In this document: one piece after another, positions 1 to 8,982 of the stretch
How the letters are laid out: each line of letters opens with the position of its first letter
Position numbering within the stretch: the first letter of the stretch is position 1
Source of the DNA: Lewinellaceae bacterium
GTDB lineage: Bacteria > Bacteroidota > Bacteroidia > Chitinophagales > Saprospiraceae
Direction of reading: 5' to 3'
NCBI GenBank assembly: GCA_020636325.1
Contig: JACJYC010000002.1
Span: 372,001-436,000, forward strand
DNA length: 64,000 nucleotides
The notes under the pieces: generated by a model
The model's input: only the letters and a program-made list of their open reading frames with translations
Database searches by the model: none
What the model was told of the DNA's origin: nothing
Made by a program: the position numbers and the translations under genes

Positions 1-605
1 CCCACACCGACCGTCGCCTGAAAACCGGTGCGCGTCAGTCCGGGACATAACACGGTCACCAAAACCCCGGTGCCTTTCAGTTCGTTGGCGATCGCCTCCG
101 AAAAAGACAGCACGTAGGCCTTGCTGGCATTATAGACGGCCATCAGCGGGCTGGGCTGGAAGCCGGCAACCGATGAGACATTCAAAATGTACCCGAGCCG
201 GCGCTCCGTCATGCCTTGCAGGAACAATTTGGTCAGGTGCGTCAGGGTCAGGATATGCAGATTCAGCAGTTTGCCTTCGCGTACCCAATCCGTTTCAGCG
301 AATGAGCCGAATATGCCGAACCCCGCGTTGTTCACCAGGATGTCAATGACCTTCCCCTGTTCAGCTACGCTGTTGTACAGGTCTTCGGCAGCCTCCTGCC
401 GGGCGAGGTCCAGCTGGATGGTCGATATCTCAATGCCCGGATTGACCTTGTGGAGAAGCTCCCTGGCTTCGGTCAGCTCTTTCTCCCGGATATCGGCCAG
501 CACCAGGTGGATGCCGTCTTTGGCCATGAGCCTGGCCAGTTCCAGACCGATGCCGCCGGATGCCCCGGTGATGAGCGCGGTCAGTTTTTTCGTTCCGTTG
601 TCCAT
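1..605 (-). CDS. SDR-family short-chain dehydrogenase (partial, C-terminus off the window)
   Basis: Read on the minus strand from an ATG at 605, the frame stays open to the window edge and gives about 201 residues. The cofactor motif TGASGGIG is at residues 13-20, NNAG at 92-95, and the catalytic Y-x3-K pair is Y158 and K162 (YNASK). These three are the classical short-chain dehydrogenase/reductase signature, so an NAD(P)-dependent cytosolic oxidoreductase is well supported. The substrate cannot be read. The gene lies 13 nt downstream of the epimerase gene on the same strand and is probably co-transcribed with it. The missing 40-60 residues lie beyond base 1. Confidence 0.9.
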   Translation of the reverse strand, partial: MDNGTKKLTALITGASGGIGLELARLMAKDGIHLVLADIREKELTEARELLHKVNPGIEISTIQLDLARQEAAEDLYNSVAEQGKVIDILVNNAGFGIFGSFAETDWVREGKLLNLHILTLTHLTKLFLQGMTERRLGYILNVSSVAGFQPSPLMAVYNASKAYVLSFSEAIANELKGTGVLVTVLCPGLTRTGFQATVGV

Positions 606-618
606 TTGCAAGAATTGT

Positions 619-1602
619 TCAGGTATTTTGTTTAATCCAATTCAAGGTCATCTGCACGGCGTCCTCAAAGACCATCGGGGAATACCCCAGCTCTTTTCTG
701 GCCTTGTCGATGCTCATGCTCCAGTTTTTGGTCAGTTTATGCACGAATTCGGGGACAATAAGGGGTTTTTTACCCGTGAGGCGGGCCTTCAGCAGCTCCA
801 GGCGTGAGAAGAGGAGCATGGGCGCCAACGGCGTATGGAATAACCGCTGCCTGCTCCCGGTCACTTCCCGCAACAGGCTGAACAGCTGATTGTAGGAAAC
901 GTTCGTCCCGCCGAGGATATACCGCTCGCCGGACGCCCCCTTCTCCATCGCCAGAATATGGCCGTCTACCACGTCGTCGAGGTAGACGTAATTGCCGACG
1001 CTTTCTCCGTCGCCGGGGATAAACCGCCACTTGCCGTCATTGAACTGCTTGATGAGTTTCGTAACGGAATTGCTCTCATTCAGCGGCCCGGGGCCGAAGA
1101 TCCGGGTCGGATTGACCACCACGACCTTCATGCCTTTCTCCTGGTAGGAAAAAGCCAGGTGTTCGGCTTCCAGTTTGGATTTTTCGTACCAGGAAGCGAG
1201 CGGCGGGTTGTCGTAGGTTTGTTCGTCGACAGCCCTGCCGTCAGCGGGCGAATGCCCCATAACGCCGCCTGTAGAAGTGACAACCACCCGCTTTACGCCG
1301 GCTTCAGCGGCTGCATTGAACACGTTGCGCGTCCCCTCCACATTCACCAGCCGGAACCGGTCGGGGTCCTTGGCCCATACCCCCGCGTAGGCGGCCAGAT
1401 GGTAGACGGCCTCGCAACCGGCAACGGCGGCCTCCAGGCTGTCGGTATCGAGCACATCGCCCTTGAAGGTCCGGATCCCGGGATGTTCCCCGTCTTTACC
1501 CGGCGTGCGCGCCAGCGCGTGCACTTCAAAGCCCTCTTCGGCAAGTCGCCTCACCAGCGGTACGCCCACGTAACCCGTTGAGCCCGTTACCAGCACTTTC
1601 AT
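619..1602 (-). CDS. NAD-dependent epimerase/dehydratase (extended SDR)
   Basis: 327 aa. The Rossmann glycine motif TGSTGYVG is at residues 6-13 and the catalytic Y139-x3-K143 (YEKSK) follows a TST stretch near 110. Length and motif spacing match extended SDRs of the epimerase/dihydroflavonol-4-reductase type; the substrate is unknown. The ATG overlaps the stop of the upstream CPBP gene in an ATGA junction (1599-1602), which suggests translational coupling. A second paralogue-like epimerase is at 49515-50567 in this window. The downstream SDR (1-605) is on the same strand, so the three genes probably form one operon. Confidence 0.9.
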   Translation of the reverse strand: MKVLVTGSTGYVGVPLVRRLAEEGFEVHALARTPGKDGEHPGIRTFKGDVLDTDSLEAAVAGCEAVYHLAAYAGVWAKDPDRFRLVNVEGTRNVFNAAAEAGVKRVVVTSTGGVMGHSPADGRAVDEQTYDNPPLASWYEKSKLEAEHLAFSYQEKGMKVVVVNPTRIFGPGPLNESNSVTKLIKQFNDGKWRFIPGDGESVGNYVYLDDVVDGHILAMEKGASGERYILGGTNVSYNQLFSLLREVTGSRQRLFHTPLAPMLLFSRLELLKARLTGKKPLIVPEFVHKLTKNWSMSIDKARKELGYSPMVFEDAVQMTLNWIKQNT

Positions 1603-2333
1603 TGTAATTTCATTTCAGGGTGGAAATATAGAGAAAGCCACTCATTGCTCAAAGCCATCGCCGCATGTACCCAAAAAGCCGTCCAGATATTGCCCGTCGA
1701 CCAGGTGATCAGACAAACGACAATGCCGAAAGGGATGGCCCCGACCGACTCTTTCATCCCCTTCGGCAGGTGCGCCAGCGCGTAAACGGCCGCGTTCAGG
1801 GTCACCGCCGGTACCAGCCCGATCACAGGCGCCAGCGGCACGAACAGGATGCCGCGAAACAGGATCTCGTAGGCCAGCAGGTAAAGCGCCCAGGTCAGGC
1901 CGCTCACGGCAAGGTCCCCGTACGTCCAGTCCGTGATCCGGATCTGCGGGTACATTTCCAGATTGGAAGGCTTGCGCGCATTGAAAAAATTGAGCGCAAT
2001 CACGAGGGCGGAGAGCCCCGCCGACCACAACAGCGTTTGCCCCGGGCGGGTCAACCCCAGCCCAAAGCCCCGGAGGAGGTCAGGCGGCAAAAAGAGGAGC
2101 ATGACTGCAACCGGGAACAACCCCAGGAAAACAACGCCGGCCAACCGCTGGAAGACGACCTTGCGAATAGCCGAACGCCGTTCGTCACATCCGGCATTCA
2201 GGCGGCGGATCACGCCTTCGGCATGCCCCAGAAAATAATAGGCCAGATATCCGGCGGTTGTGGCGGCCACCGCCAGCGTGAAGACCAGTTCTTCCTTATT
2301 CAATGAGACTGATGATTTTGAAATAAGCGGCAA
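1599..2333 (-). CDS. CPBP-family intramembrane protease-like protein (variant active site)
   Basis: Up to 244 aa with several hydrophobic segments. The C-terminal third resembles the CPBP/Rce1-like (Abi) membrane metalloprotease domain: YEILFR at residues 155-160, a histidine in YALAH (H188) and WVH (H223). The family's first motif is normally EExxxR, and its first Glu is the water-activating residue; here that position is Tyr155, so catalysis is doubtful. The longest frame starts with TTG at 2333, but a perfect -7 box (TATCTTTG, 2338-2331) overlaps that codon. A start at the next TTG (2303) may be the real one. The stop overlaps the epimerase start by 4 nt. Confidence 0.75.
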   Translation of the reverse strand: MPLISKSSVSLNKEELVFTLAVAATTAGYLAYYFLGHAEGVIRRLNAGCDERRSAIRKVVFQRLAGVVFLGLFPVAVMLLFLPPDLLRGFGLGLTRPGQTLLWSAGLSALVIALNFFNARKPSNLEMYPQIRITDWTYGDLAVSGLTWALYLLAYEILFRGILFVPLAPVIGLVPAVTLNAAVYALAHLPKGMKESVGAIPFGIVVCLITWSTGNIWTAFWVHAAMALSNEWLSLYFHPEMKLQ

Positions 2334-2338
2334 AGATA
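2331..2338 (-). promoter_or_regulatory. Candidate -7 box TATCTTTG for the CPBP-epimerase-SDR operon
   Basis: On the minus strand the sequence reads TATCTTTG, a perfect match to the Bacteroidota -7 consensus TAnnTTTG. No clear TTTG -33 box is visible upstream. The box overlaps the longest-frame start codon (2333), so if it is used, translation must start further in. Confidence 0.4.
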
Positions 2339-2382
2339 ACTTCCTGTCCGGAGGAAGCCTAATGGAAAAGGAAGGAATCCCG

Positions 2383-2790
2383 TCAGGCAGGATACTCTAC
2401 GTAGTTTCTGGGGGTTTCGTACAGGCGGACCACCAGTTCGTAGCGGTCGTCCAGCCGGGCCCGCAGCAGTTGCCAGATCACAAAACAGATATGCTCGGCG
2501 GTCGGATTCAGGTTTTTGAACGCCTCAGTGTCCAGGTTCAGGTTTTTGTGATCGAACCGCTGTTCAACTTCTTCGTAAATGATCTGCTTCAGGTCCTTGA
2601 GGTCGATCAGATAGCCGGTCTCCGGGTCGGTTTCTCCGATTACCTTCACTTCCACCTCGTAATTATGGCCGTGGTAATTCGGATTATTGCAAAGCCCGAA
2701 AACTTCCTGGTTCTTTTCTTCGGACCACGCGGGGTTGAACAACCGGTGCGCGGCATTGAAGTGGGCACGTCTGAAGGCAGCAATTCTCAT
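2383..2790 (-). CDS. 6-pyruvoyl-tetrahydropterin synthase / QueD family protein
   Basis: 135 aa, the normal length for the family. The zinc ligands are H15 (FNAAHR) and H40, H42 (NYHGHNY), and the catalytic Cys is C34 in GLCNNPN. The C-terminal ETPRNYVEY matches the conserved Glu-containing strand that binds the pterin. The CNNPNxHGHN arrangement is like that of 6-pyruvoyl-tetrahydropterin synthases as well as QueD (6-carboxy-tetrahydropterin synthase). The role could therefore be tetrahydropterin or queuosine/7-deazaguanine synthesis, and no neighbouring que or fol gene decides it. It is divergently transcribed from the glutathione peroxidase gene across a 134-nt gap. Confidence 0.9.
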   Translation of the reverse strand: MRIAAFRRAHFNAAHRLFNPAWSEEKNQEVFGLCNNPNYHGHNYEVEVKVIGETDPETGYLIDLKDLKQIIYEEVEQRFDHKNLNLDTEAFKNLNPTAEHICFVIWQLLRARLDDRYELVVRLYETPRNYVEYPA

Positions 2791-2924
2791 ATCCGGGTCT
2801 TTGGTCAGTCCAGCTTTGGAAACAAAATTGAAGAAGGTTGGTTGACTGCCGGAATTTGGAGTGTACCTTATTTAGAAAAATTATTACTAACTTTACCCGT
2901 TGAAAAGCCTGAAAGGGTACAATA

Positions 2925-3407
2925 GTGAGTGTTATTCACCAATTTTCAGTCGAAGGAATCGACGGTGGGACTATAAATTTTGCCGATTTTAAAGGCAAAA
3001 AGATCATGGTGGTAAATGTCGCTTCGGAATGCGGTTTTACCCCACAATATCAACAGTTGCAGGAACTGTACGAAACATTCGGAGATCGCCTGGCCATTGT
3101 CGGGTTCCCTTCAAATGATTTCGGCGGACAGGAACCGGGCACTCATGCGGAAATAAAAGCCTTTTGCACAAGGCACTACGGCGTTTCATTTCCGTTGACC
3201 GAAAAAATTCATATCAAAGCGCCGGACACACATCCGGTGTACGCGTGGTTGACCGCTAAAAAGGCCAACGGCGTCATGGATTGCGAAGTACAGTGGAATT
3301 TCTGGAAATTCCTGCTGGATGAGAACGGTCGCCTGGTCAATTGCCTGCCTTCAAATACGAGTCCTTTTGATGAATCTGTTCTGAACTGGATTTCTTCCGG
3401 TGAATAA
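2925..3407 (+). CDS. Glutathione peroxidase family (thioredoxin-type) peroxidase
   Basis: 160 aa with a GTG start at 2925. The peroxidatic Cys is C36 in NVASECGFT. The other catalytic residues are Q69 (in GGQEPGT), W124 and N125 (WNFWKF). C81 in AFCTRHY sits where the resolving Cys of thioredoxin-dependent GPx enzymes lies, so thioredoxin rather than glutathione is the likely reductant (inference). No signal peptide is seen, so it is probably cytosolic. The enzyme reduces hydrogen and lipid peroxides. A TAACTTTA element about 30 nt upstream is a near match to the -7 consensus. Confidence 0.92.
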   Translation: MSVIHQFSVEGIDGGTINFADFKGKKIMVVNVASECGFTPQYQQLQELYETFGDRLAIVGFPSNDFGGQEPGTHAEIKAFCTRHYGVSFPLTEKIHIKAPDTHPVYAWLTAKKANGVMDCEVQWNFWKFLLDENGRLVNCLPSNTSPFDESVLNWISSGE

Positions 3408-3458
3408 ATAGCTCTCCTTTTTCCCGCAGGCTTCTCTATATGCCTAAATGCTAGGGAA

Positions 3459-4589
3459 ATGTTATTCAGCGAAGTGATCGGGCAACGCGAGGCGAAACAG
3501 CTGGCCCGGCAGATGGTCGAAGGCGACCGGCTGCCGCACGCCGTTCTGTTGTACGGCTCACCCGGCGGGGGCAGCCTGGCCCTGGCGCTGGCCTTTGCGC
3601 AGTACGTGCTTTGCACCGACCGCCGGCCCGATGACGCATGCGGCGAATGCGCCAATTGCCGCCGGTCTTCGCGAATGATCCACCCCGACCTGCACTTTTC
3701 CTTTCCGGTTACCGGCGCCAACGTCACCAGCGACGATCACCTCGTCCAGTGGCGGGCCGCTTTGGCCCAGAATCCCTACCTGGAGGTCAACGACTGGCTG
3801 CAACTGATCGGCGCCGAGAACAAACAAGGCAACATCAACAAGGAAGAGTGCAACCGCATCATCCACAAGCTTAGCCTGAAGTCTTTCGAGGACAATTACA
3901 AGATCCTCCTGATGTGGTTGCCCGAATACCTGGGCAAGGAAGGAAACCGGCTCCTGAAACTGGTGGAGGAACCGCCGGAGAACACGCTTTTCCTGATGGT
4001 CTCCGAAAATACGGAACTGATCCTGCCCACCATCCTGTCGCGGTGCCAGCTGATCAAGGTTCCGCCCTTATCCGATGAAGCCGTAGCCGGCGGATTGCAG
4101 GACAGGGGGCTCGCAGCAGGAACAGAAGCCCAGGCCATCGCCCGGCTGGCCAACGGAAATTTCAACGAAGCGATCCAGATGGCAGCCCGCCAGGAAGGCG
4201 ACAACGCCAAATTGTTCATAGAATGGCTGCGCAAATGCTTCCGCGGCCATGGCGTTGAAATGGTCAACTGGTCGGAAAAACTGGCGGCACTCGGCCGGGA
4301 AAATCAGAAGAACTTCCTCCTGTACGGCCTCCACTTCCTCCGGGAATACCTCGCCCTCAAATTTACCGGCGAGAGCGAAGTGCGGCTCCGCGGCGAAGAA
4401 TTGTCAACGGCAGGCAAAATGATCCCCATCATCGGCCTGGAACAATTGGAAAAACTGACGCATTTGTTTTCCGAATGCGTATATCATATTGAACGGAACG
4501 CCCATCCTAAAATCCTTTTTCTGGACGCGTCCATTCAGGTAAACCAAATTTTGAAACAAAAGACGCCCATCGCGGCGTTGGCGAAATAA
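3459..4589 (+). CDS. holB: DNA polymerase III delta' subunit
   Basis: 376 aa clamp-loader subunit. The P-loop region reads GSPGGGS at 33-39: the usual Lys is Ser39, as expected for the non-ATP-hydrolysing delta' subunit. The zinc-binding cysteines C52, C61, C64 and C67 have the exact spacing of delta'. LLKLVEEPP and ILSRCQ (sensor/SRC motif) follow. It helps open and load the beta sliding clamp at the replisome. It is followed after 9 nt by ricT; a holB-ricT (yaaT) pair is a known conserved arrangement, so co-transcription is likely. Confidence 0.93.
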   Translation: MLFSEVIGQREAKQLARQMVEGDRLPHAVLLYGSPGGGSLALALAFAQYVLCTDRRPDDACGECANCRRSSRMIHPDLHFSFPVTGANVTSDDHLVQWRAALAQNPYLEVNDWLQLIGAENKQGNINKEECNRIIHKLSLKSFEDNYKILLMWLPEYLGKEGNRLLKLVEEPPENTLFLMVSENTELILPTILSRCQLIKVPPLSDEAVAGGLQDRGLAAGTEAQAIARLANGNFNEAIQMAARQEGDNAKLFIEWLRKCFRGHGVEMVNWSEKLAALGRENQKNFLLYGLHFLREYLALKFTGESEVRLRGEELSTAGKMIPIIGLEQLEKLTHLFSECVYHIERNAHPKILFLDASIQVNQILKQKTPIAALAK

Positions 4590-4598
4590 AGTGATAAA

Positions 4599-5939
4599 AT
4601 GGGATGTTTGGGTTGTACGGTAAGTACGCAAAACGGTAAACCCGGCGGCTGCGGCGCCTCCTGCGGCTGCTCCTCCGGCGGCTGCAACCGGCTGAATACA
4701 TACGACTGGATCAGCGCAGCCGAGATCGAAGACGCCGTTCCTTTTGAGATCATTGAAGTGAGCTTCAAGAACGGCGCCAGGAAAGGCTTTTACCGCCTGA
4801 CGGAATTCAACCAGGTCATCACCGGCGACAATGTCGTCGTGGAAACCACCGCCGGCTACGATATCGGCCAGGTAAGCCTCTCCGGCGAATTGGTCCGCCT
4901 TCAGATGAAAAAGAAGAAGGTCAGTGACAATTCGGTCACCCAGGGCGTGATCCGGCGGGCCAACGAACGCGATATGGAACGCCTGCATGAAGCCCGCGAA
5001 CTGGAACGGGGCACCATGATCCAGGCCAGAGCCATTGCACGCACCCTGGGCCTGGACATGAAGATCGGCGATGTGGAATACCAGGGCGACAAACGAAAGG
5101 CCACCTTCTACTATACCGCCGACGGCAGGGTCGATTTCCGGGAACTGATCCGGCATTATGCCAAGGATTTCCGGGTCAAGATCGAAATGCGGCAGATCGG
5201 CGCCCGGCAGGAATCCGCCCGCATCGGCGGACTCGGGTCCTGCGGCCGGGAGCTGTGCTGCTCCACCTGGCTGACCGATTTTAAATCCGTTTCCACCGCT
5301 GCCGCCAGGTACCAGAACCTCGCCATCAACCAGGCAAAACTCTCCGGCCAGTGCGGCCGGCTCAAATGCTGCCTCAACTACGAGCTCGACACCTACATGG
5401 ATGCCCTCGAACACTTCCCTAAGAACGCCGACCGGCTCGAAACGGAAGATGGCAGGGCGATCCTGGTGAAAACCGATATCTTCAAAAAACTCATGTTCTA
5501 CGTCTTCGAAGGCCGGAACAAGAGCACCACCTTCTACGCCCTCGCCCCCGAAGTCGTCCGCGAGATCCAGGAAATGAACGCCAAAGGCAAAAAACCGGTC
5601 AACTTCGGCGAAGCCGCCACCGTAGTGGTCGCCGACACCGAAGAAGTCGACTTTGAAGATGTAACGGGCGCAATCGAACTGCCGCCGGACGAAAAGCGGA
5701 AGCGCAAGAAAAAGAAAAAGAAAAAAGGACCGCCCAGCCAGGACGGCAGAACCGGCGGCGGAGACCAGCAAAAACCGCAGCAAAACAACAAACAGGGCGG
5801 CACCAACCAGCGCAAACCGCAACAGGACAGGCCTCCCCGCAACAACCCGCCCAAACAAGGCGGCGGCGAAGCCTCCGGCGGACCGCAAGGCGAAAATTCC
5901 GGCAACCGCAAAAAAAACCGGCGCAATAAAAAACGATAA
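4599..5939 (+). CDS. ricT: PSP1-domain protein, RicT/YaaT-like
   Basis: 446 aa. The N-terminus is Cys-rich (about seven Cys in the first 30 residues), as in Bacteroidota RicT homologues. The PSP1 domain runs from about residue 50 to 300 and holds the conserved Cys cluster LGSCGRELCC...GQCGRLKCCLNYE. From about residue 360 the tail is low-complexity: a Lys block, then Gln/Asn/Gly/Pro-rich sequence ending NRKKNRRNKKR, possibly RNA-binding. In Bacillus, RicT works with RicA and RicF in a 4Fe-4S complex needed for RNase Y-dependent mRNA maturation; whether that holds in Bacteroidota is inference. Adjacent to holB. Confidence 0.9.
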   Translation: MGCLGCTVSTQNGKPGGCGASCGCSSGGCNRLNTYDWISAAEIEDAVPFEIIEVSFKNGARKGFYRLTEFNQVITGDNVVVETTAGYDIGQVSLSGELVRLQMKKKKVSDNSVTQGVIRRANERDMERLHEARELERGTMIQARAIARTLGLDMKIGDVEYQGDKRKATFYYTADGRVDFRELIRHYAKDFRVKIEMRQIGARQESARIGGLGSCGRELCCSTWLTDFKSVSTAAARYQNLAINQAKLSGQCGRLKCCLNYELDTYMDALEHFPKNADRLETEDGRAILVKTDIFKKLMFYVFEGRNKSTTFYALAPEVVREIQEMNAKGKKPVNFGEAATVVVADTEEVDFEDVTGAIELPPDEKRKRKKKKKKKGPPSQDGRTGGGDQQKPQQNNKQGGTNQRKPQQDRPPRNNPPKQGGGEASGGPQGENSGNRKKNRRNKKR

Positions 5940-5985
5940 GCCGGGTTAGCGGTTCTTTAGTTGGAGCTATCACAACAGGCAAACC

Positions 5986-7389
5986 ATGAAATACGATCTC
6001 ACGATAATCGGCTCGGGCCCCGGCGGCTACGTGGCCGCCATCCGGGCAGGACAACTCGGCCTCAAAACAGCCGTCATCGAAAAATACGATACCCTCGGAG
6101 GGACCTGCCTCAATGTAGGCTGCATTCCTTCCAAAGCGCTGCTCGATTCTTCCGAACACTACCACAACGCCCACGAAACCTTTGCCGAGCACGGCATCCA
6201 GTTGAAAAACCTGGCCGTGGACATGCCTCAGATGATCAAGCGCAAAAATGAAGTGGTCGACCAGACCTGCAAGGGCGTCGATTTCCTGATGAAGAAGAAC
6301 AAGATCGACGTTTTTCACGGCGTCGCTTCATTCGAAACCCCGGACAAGATCCTCATCACCAAAAAAGACGGCTCAACCGAGACGATCGAAACCGCCAATA
6401 CCATCATCGCTACCGGCTCCAAACCCATCACGCCGGAAGCGTTCAACTACGATAAAAAACGGGTGATCACTTCCACGGAAGCGCTGAATATTGCGAAGGT
6501 CCCCAAGAAAATGGTCATCATCGGCGGCGGCGTGATCGGCCTTGAGCTGGGGTCCGTATTCGCCCGCCTCGGTACGGAGATCGATGTCGTGGAATACCTC
6601 GACCGGATCATACCCGGCATGGACGGCGACTGCGGAAAGGAACTGATGCGTTCCCTCAAAAAACTCGGCATGCGGTTTCACCTCAAACACGCCGTCACCT
6701 CGGTCAAAACCCGCCGCAACGGCGTCACCGTAGAAATGAAACCGCGCGACTCGGAAGAGGTGAAAACCCTCGAAGCCGACTACTGCCTGGTGGCCATCGG
6801 CCGCAGGCCCTATACAGAGGGGCTGAACCTCGAAAAAGCCGGCGTCATGCTGGACGAAAAAGGCCGCGTGATCGTCGACCACGGCAATGCGACCAATGTG
6901 CCCGGCATCTACGCCATCGGCGACGTCGTTCGTGGCGCCATGCTGGCCCACAAAGCCGAAGAAGAAGGCATCTTTGTCGTGGAAACCATCGCCGGACAAA
7001 AGCCGCATATCGATTACAACCTCATCCCCGGGGTGGTCTATACCTGGCCGGAAGTAGCCGGCGTAGGGCAAACGGAGGAACAGCTCAAGGAAGCGGGCAT
7101 CCCCTATAAAACAGGGAAGTTCCCGTTCAAAGCCCTGGGCCGCGCCCGCGCCAGCATGGATACCGACGGCATGGTCAAGGTCATCGCCCACAAGGATACC
7201 GACGAGATCCTGGGGGTCCATATGGTCGGCCCGCGCGCCGCCGACATGATCGCTGAAGCGGTGGCCCTGATGGAATTCCGCGCCAGCGCCGAGGACGCCG
7301 CCCGCATGAGCCATGCGCACCCGACATTCACGGAGGCTTTCAAGGAAGCCGCCCTGGCCGCTACCGACAACCGGGCGCTGCACATCTGA
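5986..7389 (+). CDS. lpdA: Dihydrolipoyl dehydrogenase (E3)
   Basis: 467 aa flavoprotein disulfide reductase. The FAD-binding GSGPGG is at residues 9-14. The redox-active pair C41 and C46 lies in GGTCLNVGCIPSK. The NAD-binding IGGGVIGLELG is central, and the C-terminal dimer-interface dyad is H445 and E450 (HAHPTFTE). It reoxidises dihydrolipoamide for the pyruvate and 2-oxoglutarate dehydrogenase complexes and the glycine cleavage system (a gcvT gene is at 56356). Cytosolic. It starts 46 nt after ricT. The 3' end converges on the LVIVD protein gene with 7 nt between stops. Confidence 0.96.
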   Translation: MKYDLTIIGSGPGGYVAAIRAGQLGLKTAVIEKYDTLGGTCLNVGCIPSKALLDSSEHYHNAHETFAEHGIQLKNLAVDMPQMIKRKNEVVDQTCKGVDFLMKKNKIDVFHGVASFETPDKILITKKDGSTETIETANTIIATGSKPITPEAFNYDKKRVITSTEALNIAKVPKKMVIIGGGVIGLELGSVFARLGTEIDVVEYLDRIIPGMDGDCGKELMRSLKKLGMRFHLKHAVTSVKTRRNGVTVEMKPRDSEEVKTLEADYCLVAIGRRPYTEGLNLEKAGVMLDEKGRVIVDHGNATNVPGIYAIGDVVRGAMLAHKAEEEGIFVVETIAGQKPHIDYNLIPGVVYTWPEVAGVGQTEEQLKEAGIPYKTGKFPFKALGRARASMDTDGMVKVIAHKDTDEILGVHMVGPRAADMIAEAVALMEFRASAEDAARMSHAHPTFTEAFKEAALAATDNRALHI

Positions 7390-7396
7390 TGCCGGA

Positions 7397-8845
7397 TTAA
7401 TACCCTTTTGTGATCAGCAGTTTCTTCGCACCAACGCCGTTCGCCATAACGACCTGGAGATAGTACATCCCCGCAGGAATCCCTTCCAGGTTCAATTCGC
7501 CGTTATCCGGATCAAACGACCGGAAGGGCCTGCCGGCGGCATCCAGCAATGCGATCCGCAGAACCCGGTCTCCGGTGGTGAATTGCAACCTTGCCGTACC
7601 GTTCGCCGGGTTGGGATAGACCTGAAAGTCCGGTGCCGTACCTGGATTGAAAACCGCATCCGGGGTACAAGCCGGGTAGGTCAGGACCTTCACCCCCGTC
7701 CAGTTGGATTGGAACGGAACCACCGTAAAGATATAGGAAAGGAAAAGGCTGTTCTGCCAAAGGTCGACGCCCCAGGTGCCGATCTGATTGTCCACGCCGC
7801 CGAAGAACCCGCAGGAGTCGGGCTGCGCCGGATCCGAAACGGAAAGGATGTGCAGGTCTGATTTGCCGGTTGCCACAAACAGCAGTTTACAATCCTCGTC
7901 GTATGCCAGCTCGTTGGCATGCCCCGGGCTCCCGCCCCACACAAAGGGGTTGTTGGTCGGGCAGGTCCAGGGTTCCCACCAGCCTTTTTGCGCGATATGC
8001 AGGGGGTCGGAAACATCGAGGACCTCAACGCCGCAATAATCAATGGCGAGGAAGGCCAGGTTGCCCCGCAGAATGATATTGTTGTATGCGGTCGCAAAAC
8101 CGGTCAGGATGCTGTTGCAATATCGGCTGAATTCGACCGGCGCCGACTTGTCCCGCACATCGATGACCCGAAGGCCGCCGCGGTCGTAACACAGCCACAG
8201 GGTATCGTTCCGGACCTCCATTCCACGGGCATTGAACTTGGCCGTATCGCCCGGCGGCGGCGGCCCGTGCGGAAAATCCAGGTCGGGTTTGAAATTCCTG
8301 ACGTGCGCAATGTGTTCCTTGTCGGCGACATCCAGGATGATCAACCCGTTATCCATGCCGCCCAGGTAGGCGTAATCCCCTTCTGCCCGGACAACGCCAG
8401 CCCCGCCCGAAGAAAAGTCCGGGGAGGCCCAGAAATCCGTCACGATGGCCGCCTCGGGTTCGTCCACGTCCACGATGGCCATCCCCGGGCTCTGTACCAC
8501 GCCCGGGAAGTGGTTGCCGAGCGCCAGGTACAGGTAGCGGCCGTACTGCTCCAGGCTCATCACCTGGAGGCCGCCGAGGTCGGCCGTCGGGATCACCTTT
8601 ACGGATTGGGGCGCCGACAGGTCGGAAATGTTAAAGATCCGGAGGCCGCCTTCCTTGGAAGCGATGTACAGGTACGGCCGGTCCAGCCGGTCGCGCCGCA
8701 TGGTCATGGTATTCTGGCTGGGTACGGACGGGATATCCGATTGAAATTCGGGCCCGCCCTCCGGCAGGCACTGGGAAAACCCCGGTTGAGCGCAAACAGC
8801 GCATAAAACCAACAGGCAGGTAAAGAGATGGTCGGCGTGACGCAT
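7397..8845 (-). CDS. Secreted LVIVD-repeat protein with T9SS type A sorting domain
   Basis: 482 aa from the Met at 8845 (a longer in-frame start exists at 8878). I chose 8845 because the signal peptide (MRHADHLFTCLLVLCAVCA) then begins directly. The middle has repeated beta-propeller-like LVIVD units (for example YLGGMDNGLIILDV, RVIDVRD, EVLDVSDP), which occur in uncharacterised surface proteins. The last 75 residues are a T9SS type A sorting domain (VYPNPANGTARL ... GMYYLQVVMANG ... KKLLITKGY), so export to the cell surface or medium by type IX secretion is expected. Substrate or partner unknown. Convergent with lpdA. Confidence 0.85.
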   Translation of the reverse strand: MRHADHLFTCLLVLCAVCAQPGFSQCLPEGGPEFQSDIPSVPSQNTMTMRRDRLDRPYLYIASKEGGLRIFNISDLSAPQSVKVIPTADLGGLQVMSLEQYGRYLYLALGNHFPGVVQSPGMAIVDVDEPEAAIVTDFWASPDFSSGGAGVVRAEGDYAYLGGMDNGLIILDVADKEHIAHVRNFKPDLDFPHGPPPPGDTAKFNARGMEVRNDTLWLCYDRGGLRVIDVRDKSAPVEFSRYCNSILTGFATAYNNIILRGNLAFLAIDYCGVEVLDVSDPLHIAQKGWWEPWTCPTNNPFVWGGSPGHANELAYDEDCKLLFVATGKSDLHILSVSDPAQPDSCGFFGGVDNQIGTWGVDLWQNSLFLSYIFTVVPFQSNWTGVKVLTYPACTPDAVFNPGTAPDFQVYPNPANGTARLQFTTGDRVLRIALLDAAGRPFRSFDPDNGELNLEGIPAGMYYLQVVMANGVGAKKLLITKGY

Positions 8846-8939
8846 ATTTTTGGTTTTTGGCCAGGCAATCAGCTGCAAATCACAGGCTTAAGGCTTTGCA
8901 AGATACAAAACAGGCCGAAACGGGTAAAATTTGCGCCGG

Positions 8940-8966
8940 TTGTTCCGGGACAAGCCGTTATTTTTG
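8940..8966 (+). promoter_or_regulatory. Candidate Bacteroidota promoter (TTG-N16-TATTTTTG) for the DUF4260 gene
   Basis: TTG at 8940-8942, a 16-nt spacer, and TATTTTTG at 8959-8966. The second element is a perfect TAnnTTTG -7 box. It ends 16 nt before the ATG at 8983, leaving a very short leader. The spacer is slightly short for the consensus. Confidence 0.45.
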
Positions 8967-8982
8967 AAGCAAATTACGGCGT

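Noticed and set aside
3459..3600. Degenerate Walker A in holB as a defect
   Set aside because: Delta' subunits typically lack the P-loop lysine; the zinc cysteines are intact, so this is normal.
4404..5888. 494-codon open frame on the minus strand over holB/ricT
   Set aside because: It is the antisense shadow of two well-supported genes with strong family motifs; its translation is low-complexity and matches nothing.
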